8,397 bases of DNA. Source: Clostridiales bacterium (lineage in GTDB: Bacteria > Bacillota > Clostridia > Oscillospirales > CAG-272). The stretch lies in the NCBI GenBank assembly GCA_016280525.1, contig JAEEGW010000159.1:1-8397 (forward strand), in the 5' to 3' direction. Shown piece by piece: positions 6,516 through 8,397 of this stretch (position 1 is the first letter of the stretch; the number at the start of each line of letters is the position of its first letter). The notes below the pieces were generated by a model, which worked only from the letters and a program-made list of their open reading frames with translations, ran no database searches and was not told where the DNA came from. A program made the translations under genes and the position numbers.

Positions 6516-6544
6516 TTGACAACAGCAAATAACAGTGTTATAAT
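6516..6544 (+). promoter_or_regulatory. Perfect-consensus sigma-A promoter of the LRR protein gene
   Basis: TTGACA (6516-6521), a 17-bp spacer, TATAAT (6539-6544), with TGT extended -10 bases at 6536-6538. The predicted start is near 6551, about 25 nt before the ATG. All twelve hexamer bases match consensus, suggesting high basal transcription unless repressed. Confidence 0.85.
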
Positions 6545-6568
6545 AATTGTATCAAAATGATTTTTTTC

Positions 6569-6581
6569 GAGGTGTATGGTG
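6569..6581 (+). promoter_or_regulatory. Ribosome binding site and competing ATG/GTG starts
   Basis: GAGG at 6569-6572 is 3 nt from the ATG at 6576 but 6 nt from the in-frame GTG at 6579. The GTG start would give an N-terminus beginning MKKTVSLVL, a standard signal-peptide opening, and better spacing. Confidence 0.55.
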
Positions 6582-7850
6582 AAAAAAACGGTCAGTCTTG
6601 TTCTTGCCGTATCAATGCTCGCATCGCTGATATTCACGGGCGGTGTTCTTTCGTTTTTGAAAAGAGATGTGAACGGCGATGAAGAAACAAACAACAAGGA
6701 CGTCGTATACCTGTTCAGATACGTGTCCGGCTCTGAAAAAGACGGATACGAATCCGCGTACGATATTAACGGAGACGGATTTGTTGACAATAAAGACGTA
6801 GCAGAGCTTTTCAGGTTTTTAAGCTCCGGAGAACAGGGCGTATCAGAGGAACCGGATGAAACGGTTCCCGATGAAACCGACGAGCCGGAAAAGCACGTTC
6901 ACAGCTTCGGAGAATGGAATATCATAAAAGAAGCGTCCTGTACCGAAGACGGCGAAAAACAGCGCACCTGCGCCGTCTGCGGCGAGACGGAAACGGATAC
7001 AATACCGGCAGAAGGACACGATTACGGCGAAGACAATATCTGCAAACGCTGCGGCAAAGAAAAACTGATTGAAACGCCGGACGAATATTTCACTTTCACG
7101 CTGCTTGAAGATGATACTTATGAAATAAAGGCGAAGGACATCAGCAATACGCCTGAAAACGTCGTTATACCTGAAGAACACGACGGCAGGGCAGTAACGT
7201 CAATAGGTTTTAATGCGTTTGCAGGCTGCCTCGGTCTTGAGAGCGTTACGATGCCGGACTGTGTAGCTTCAATATGCAGCGGCGCGTTCTTCAGCTGCCG
7301 GAATCTTAAGAGCGTGACGATATGTAACGGTGTAACTTCAATAGGAGACCGCGCGTTCTTCAAATGCGTCAGCCTTGAAAGCGTTACGATACCGGACAGC
7401 GTAACGTCAATAGGAGAGGACGCGTTTTCAGGCTGCAGCGGTCTTAAAAGCGTTGTGATACCGGACGGAGTAACTTCAATGGGTAAATGTGCGTTCAGCG
7501 AATGCTGCGGACTTAAGGACGTGACGATAGGCAATAATGTGACTGAAATAGACGAATGCGCGTTCAATTACTGCACCGGTATTACGGGCGTTACGATACC
7601 GGCGGGCGTAACGTCAATAGGCTTGGATGCGTTCGGCGGCTGCAGCGGTCTTGAAAGCGTTACGATACCGGACAGCGTAACGTCGATAGGCGCTTTGGCA
7701 TTCTGCGGCTGCGGCAATCTTACAAATATAATTTATACCGGAACGAAAGCGTGCTGGAAGAGTATTTCAAAGGGCGAGAAGTGGAATTCTTCTGCCGGCG
7801 ATTATACCGTTTACTGCACCGACGGGGATTTGACGAAAGAGGAAAGCTAA
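6576..7850 (+). CDS. Secreted dockerin-like, BspA-type leucine-rich repeat protein
   Basis: 424 residues. Seen in order: a signal peptide (1 to about 26); two EF-hand-like calcium loops at D31-N33-D35-N39-D42 and D63-N65-D67-D71-D74, each followed by a (Y/E)LFR helix, forming a dockerin type I-like domain; an acidic Pro-rich linker (about 86-106); a Cys/His segment with C132-x2-C135 and C156-x2-C159 (107-163), zinc-ribbon-like; a short beta region; eight exact 23-residue LRR_5 units (207-390), each with AF-x-x-C at positions 8-12; and a cap with GTKACW and YCTDGD. Known: BspA-type repeats are common in surface or secreted proteins of host-associated anaerobes, and dockerins bind cohesins. Inferred role: extracellular binding or attachment, with calcium-dependent docking. 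There is no sortase motif or membrane anchor, so retention would depend on the dockerin. Dockerins are usually C-terminal, so the N-terminal position is notable. It has its own promoter and terminator, with no operon partner. Confidence 0.85.
   Translation: MVKKTVSLVLAVSMLASLIFTGGVLSFLKRDVNGDEETNNKDVVYLFRYVSGSEKDGYESAYDINGDGFVDNKDVAELFRFLSSGEQGVSEEPDETVPDETDEPEKHVHSFGEWNIIKEASCTEDGEKQRTCAVCGETETDTIPAEGHDYGEDNICKRCGKEKLIETPDEYFTFTLLEDDTYEIKAKDISNTPENVVIPEEHDGRAVTSIGFNAFAGCLGLESVTMPDCVASICSGAFFSCRNLKSVTICNGVTSIGDRAFFKCVSLESVTIPDSVTSIGEDAFSGCSGLKSVVIPDGVTSMGKCAFSECCGLKDVTIGNNVTEIDECAFNYCTGITGVTIPAGVTSIGLDAFGGCSGLESVTIPDSVTSIGALAFCGCGNLTNIIYTGTKACWKSISKGEKWNSSAGDYTVYCTDGDLTKEES
7194..7745 (+). 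repeat. Eight in-frame 69-bp tandem repeats encoding LRR units
   Basis: Units of exactly 69 bp (23 codons) begin at 7194, 7263, 7332, 7401, 7470, 7539, 7608 and 7677. Recurring words include AGCGTTACGATACCGG and GTAACGTCAATAGG. Similarity is highest among units 3, 4, 7 and 8, suggesting recent duplication or gene conversion, and the array could change copy number by recombination. Confidence 0.85.
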
Positions 7851-7879
7851 AAATATACGATGATCAAAAAGCTCGTAAA

Positions 7880-7931
7880 GCCGCCCTCTTTGAGGAAGGT
7901 GGCACGGCGTTAACGCCGTGACGGAGGGAGT
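7880..7931 (+). repeat. Double-hairpin repeat unit (copy C)
   Basis: It lies 29 bp after the LRR gene stop. An imperfect first stem around CCCTCTTTGAGG is followed by the perfect 18-bp palindrome CACGGCGTTAACGCCGTG (7903-7920) and the tail GACGGAGGGAGTT. The tail matches the right end of the element at 66-116. Confidence 0.65.
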
Positions 7932-7949
7932 TGATACTTTATAAATTCA

Positions 7950-7976
7950 GGCTGTCTGCGCGACAGCCCCTTTTTT
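7950..7976 (+). terminator. Intrinsic terminator of the LRR protein gene
   Basis: Perfect 7-bp stem GGCTGTC (7950-7956) with GACAGCC (7962-7968), loop TGCGC, then CC and six T residues (7971-7976). It lies 100 bp downstream of the stop, after repeat unit C, so the message probably includes that repeat. Confidence 0.85.
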
Positions 7977-7979
7977 AGC

Positions 7980-7996
7980 CTTCTCCGACCGAGAAG
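7980..7996. repeat. Small inverted repeat CTTCTC / GAGAAG
   Basis: A 6-bp stem (7980-7985 with 7991-7996, loop CGACC) resembling the first stem of unit D (8236-8256), possibly a decayed relative. Confidence 0.4.
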
Positions 7997-8018
7997 TCCT
8001 GCACGTCCGTATGGATTA

Positions 8019-8165
8019 TTTATATTTGCTTCGCAAATGCGATATGCGCTCACTGTGTTCGCGTGCGTAATATTTGCGTACCGCAAATGCGATATAATGC
8101 TGTCGCATTGCGATATGCAGACCTAAACGGTCTGCTCGATATGTGCTGACGCACTCGATATGCAC
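8019..8165. repeat. Array of short stem-loops separated by GATAT
   Basis: Exact GATAT occurs at 8041, 8091, 8112, 8138 and 8157, with degenerate versions near 8021 and 8069. Between them sit stem-loops: ATTTGC/GCAAAT (8024-8038), ATTTGCG/CGCAAAT (8072-8088), AATGC/GCATT (8096-8109), GCAGACC/GGTCTGC (8117-8135) and GTGC/GCAC (8143-8154). The unit at 8046-8067 and the last at about 8162 are degenerate. The two bases before GATAT are GC or TC. Most stem sequences differ, but pairing is kept. There is no ORF with a ribosome site. Confidence 0.8.
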
Positions 8166-8186
8166 TCCGCGCAAGATTTTTCACTG

Positions 8187-8219
8187 TCCCCTCCGGGGAA
8201 AGTGTCGGCAAAGCAGACA
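8187..8219. repeat. Two adjacent short hairpins
   Basis: TCCCC-tcc-GGGGA (8187-8199) is followed by TGTCGGC-aaa-GCAGACA (8203-8219, one G-A mismatch). They link the GATAT array to repeat unit D. Neither is followed by a T tract. Confidence 0.55.
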
Positions 8220-8235
8220 AAAGGGACTCCCGTTA

Positions 8236-8280
8236 GCCTTCTCGGTTGGAGAAGGCGGCACGCGAAGCGTGACGGATGAG
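8236..8280 (+). repeat. Double-hairpin repeat unit (copy D)
   Basis: GCCTTCTC (8236-8243) pairs with GAGAAGGC (8249-8256), then CACGC-gaa-GCGTG (8259-8271) and the tail ACGGATGAG. It has the same skeleton as the units at 66-116, 2487-2530 and 7880-7931. Confidence 0.65.
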
Positions 8281-8281
8281 A

Positions 8282-8322
8282 GGGGTTCCCCATTGCGAAC
8301 TGGTGAGCAATGGGGGTTCCCG
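8282..8322 (+). repeat. Dispersed hairpin repeat, copy 2 (GGGGTTCCCC type)
   Basis: Second copy of the 2668-2709 element. Perfect 9-bp stem CCCCATTGC (8288-8296) with GCAATGGGG (8307-8315), flanked by outer GGG and CCC. In both places the element follows a double-hairpin unit on the same strand, directly here and about 140 bp later for copy 1. Confidence 0.75.
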
Positions 8323-8374
8323 ATGAGGCCGGAAGTCCGCAAAACAATGGGCTTGTTTTATCAACACCCGAACG

Positions 8375-8397
8375 TCATCCGTCAGCAAATCCGACAC
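8375..8397 (-). repeat. Start of an inverted double-hairpin unit cut by the window edge
   Basis: TCATCCGTCA (8375-8384) is the exact reverse complement of TGACGGATGA (8270-8279) in unit D. This suggests a second, inverted unit running out of the window, as in the element at 13-116. Confidence 0.4.

Larger units (their letters stand above)
7851..8397. other. Gene-free repeat region downstream of the LRR gene
   Basis: 547 bp with no credible gene. It contains, in order, a double-hairpin unit, the LRR gene terminator, the GATAT stem-loop array, two short hairpins, another double-hairpin unit, a GGGGTTCCCC hairpin and the beginning of an inverted unit. A 74-codon frame on the minus strand (8123-8347) runs through palindromes without a ribosome site and is not supported. 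Positions about 8323-8374 show nothing I recognise. Confidence 0.75.

Noticed and set aside
8019..8165. CRISPR array
   Set aside because: The constant part is only about 5-7 bp, spacing is irregular and the 'spacers' are self-complementary; no cas gene is present.
8123..8347. 74-codon minus-strand gene
   Set aside because: It spans part of the GATAT array and repeat unit D, has no ribosome site and no protein-like composition.

Overview
The window looks like part of a chromosome from an uncultured anaerobic Clostridia, probably an Oscillospirales-type gut or rumen bacterium. This is inferred from gene content: an NfnAB-type flavoprotein pair typical of anaerobes, a dockerin-bearing BspA-like leucine-rich repeat protein, strong AGGAGG ribosome sites, consensus sigma-A promoters, and intergenic gaps packed with palindromic repeats. 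No tRNA, rRNA, CRISPR array, transposase or phage gene is visible.

Layout. Positions 1-120 hold a palindromic repeat element made of two inverted double-hairpin units. Positions 121-2383 (minus strand) carry nfnA then nfnB, translationally coupled. They encode the two subunits of an electron-bifurcating NADH-dependent reduced ferredoxin:NADP+ oxidoreductase, which balances NADH, NADPH and ferredoxin pools. Positions 2384-2815 hold no gene but a mosaic of dispersed repeats, with a candidate promoter for nfnAB at its far end. Positions 2816-3106 (minus) hold a small, very AT-rich ORF of unknown function. It lies inside a 776-bp interval bounded by inverted 18-bp copies of one AT-rich repeat, which fits almost exactly between the stop codon of the next gene and the ribosome site of nfnA.

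Positions 3171-6379 (minus) form a probable two-gene operon: a lipoprotein with a likely beta-propeller fold, then a cytoplasmic glycosidase-like TIM-barrel protein resembling the GH106 alpha-L-rhamnosidase group. A consensus promoter with an extended -10 lies just upstream. Positions 6380-6575 are a divergent promoter region. Positions 6576-7850 (plus) encode a secreted protein: signal peptide, dockerin-like double calcium loop, Cys-rich zinc-ribbon-like segment and eight exact 23-residue BspA-type leucine-rich repeats. It has a textbook promoter (TTGACA, 17 bp, TATAAT) and a strong intrinsic terminator at 7950-7976.

Positions 7851-8397 carry no gene. They hold the terminator, more double-hairpin units, and an array of small stem-loops separated by GATAT.

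The protein-coding genes look like known families. The least explained content is the non-coding repeat material: the GATAT hairpin array, the double-hairpin family with variable stems on a constant skeleton, and the inverted-repeat-bounded AT-rich ORF. I see no clear evidence of a wholly new multi-gene system.
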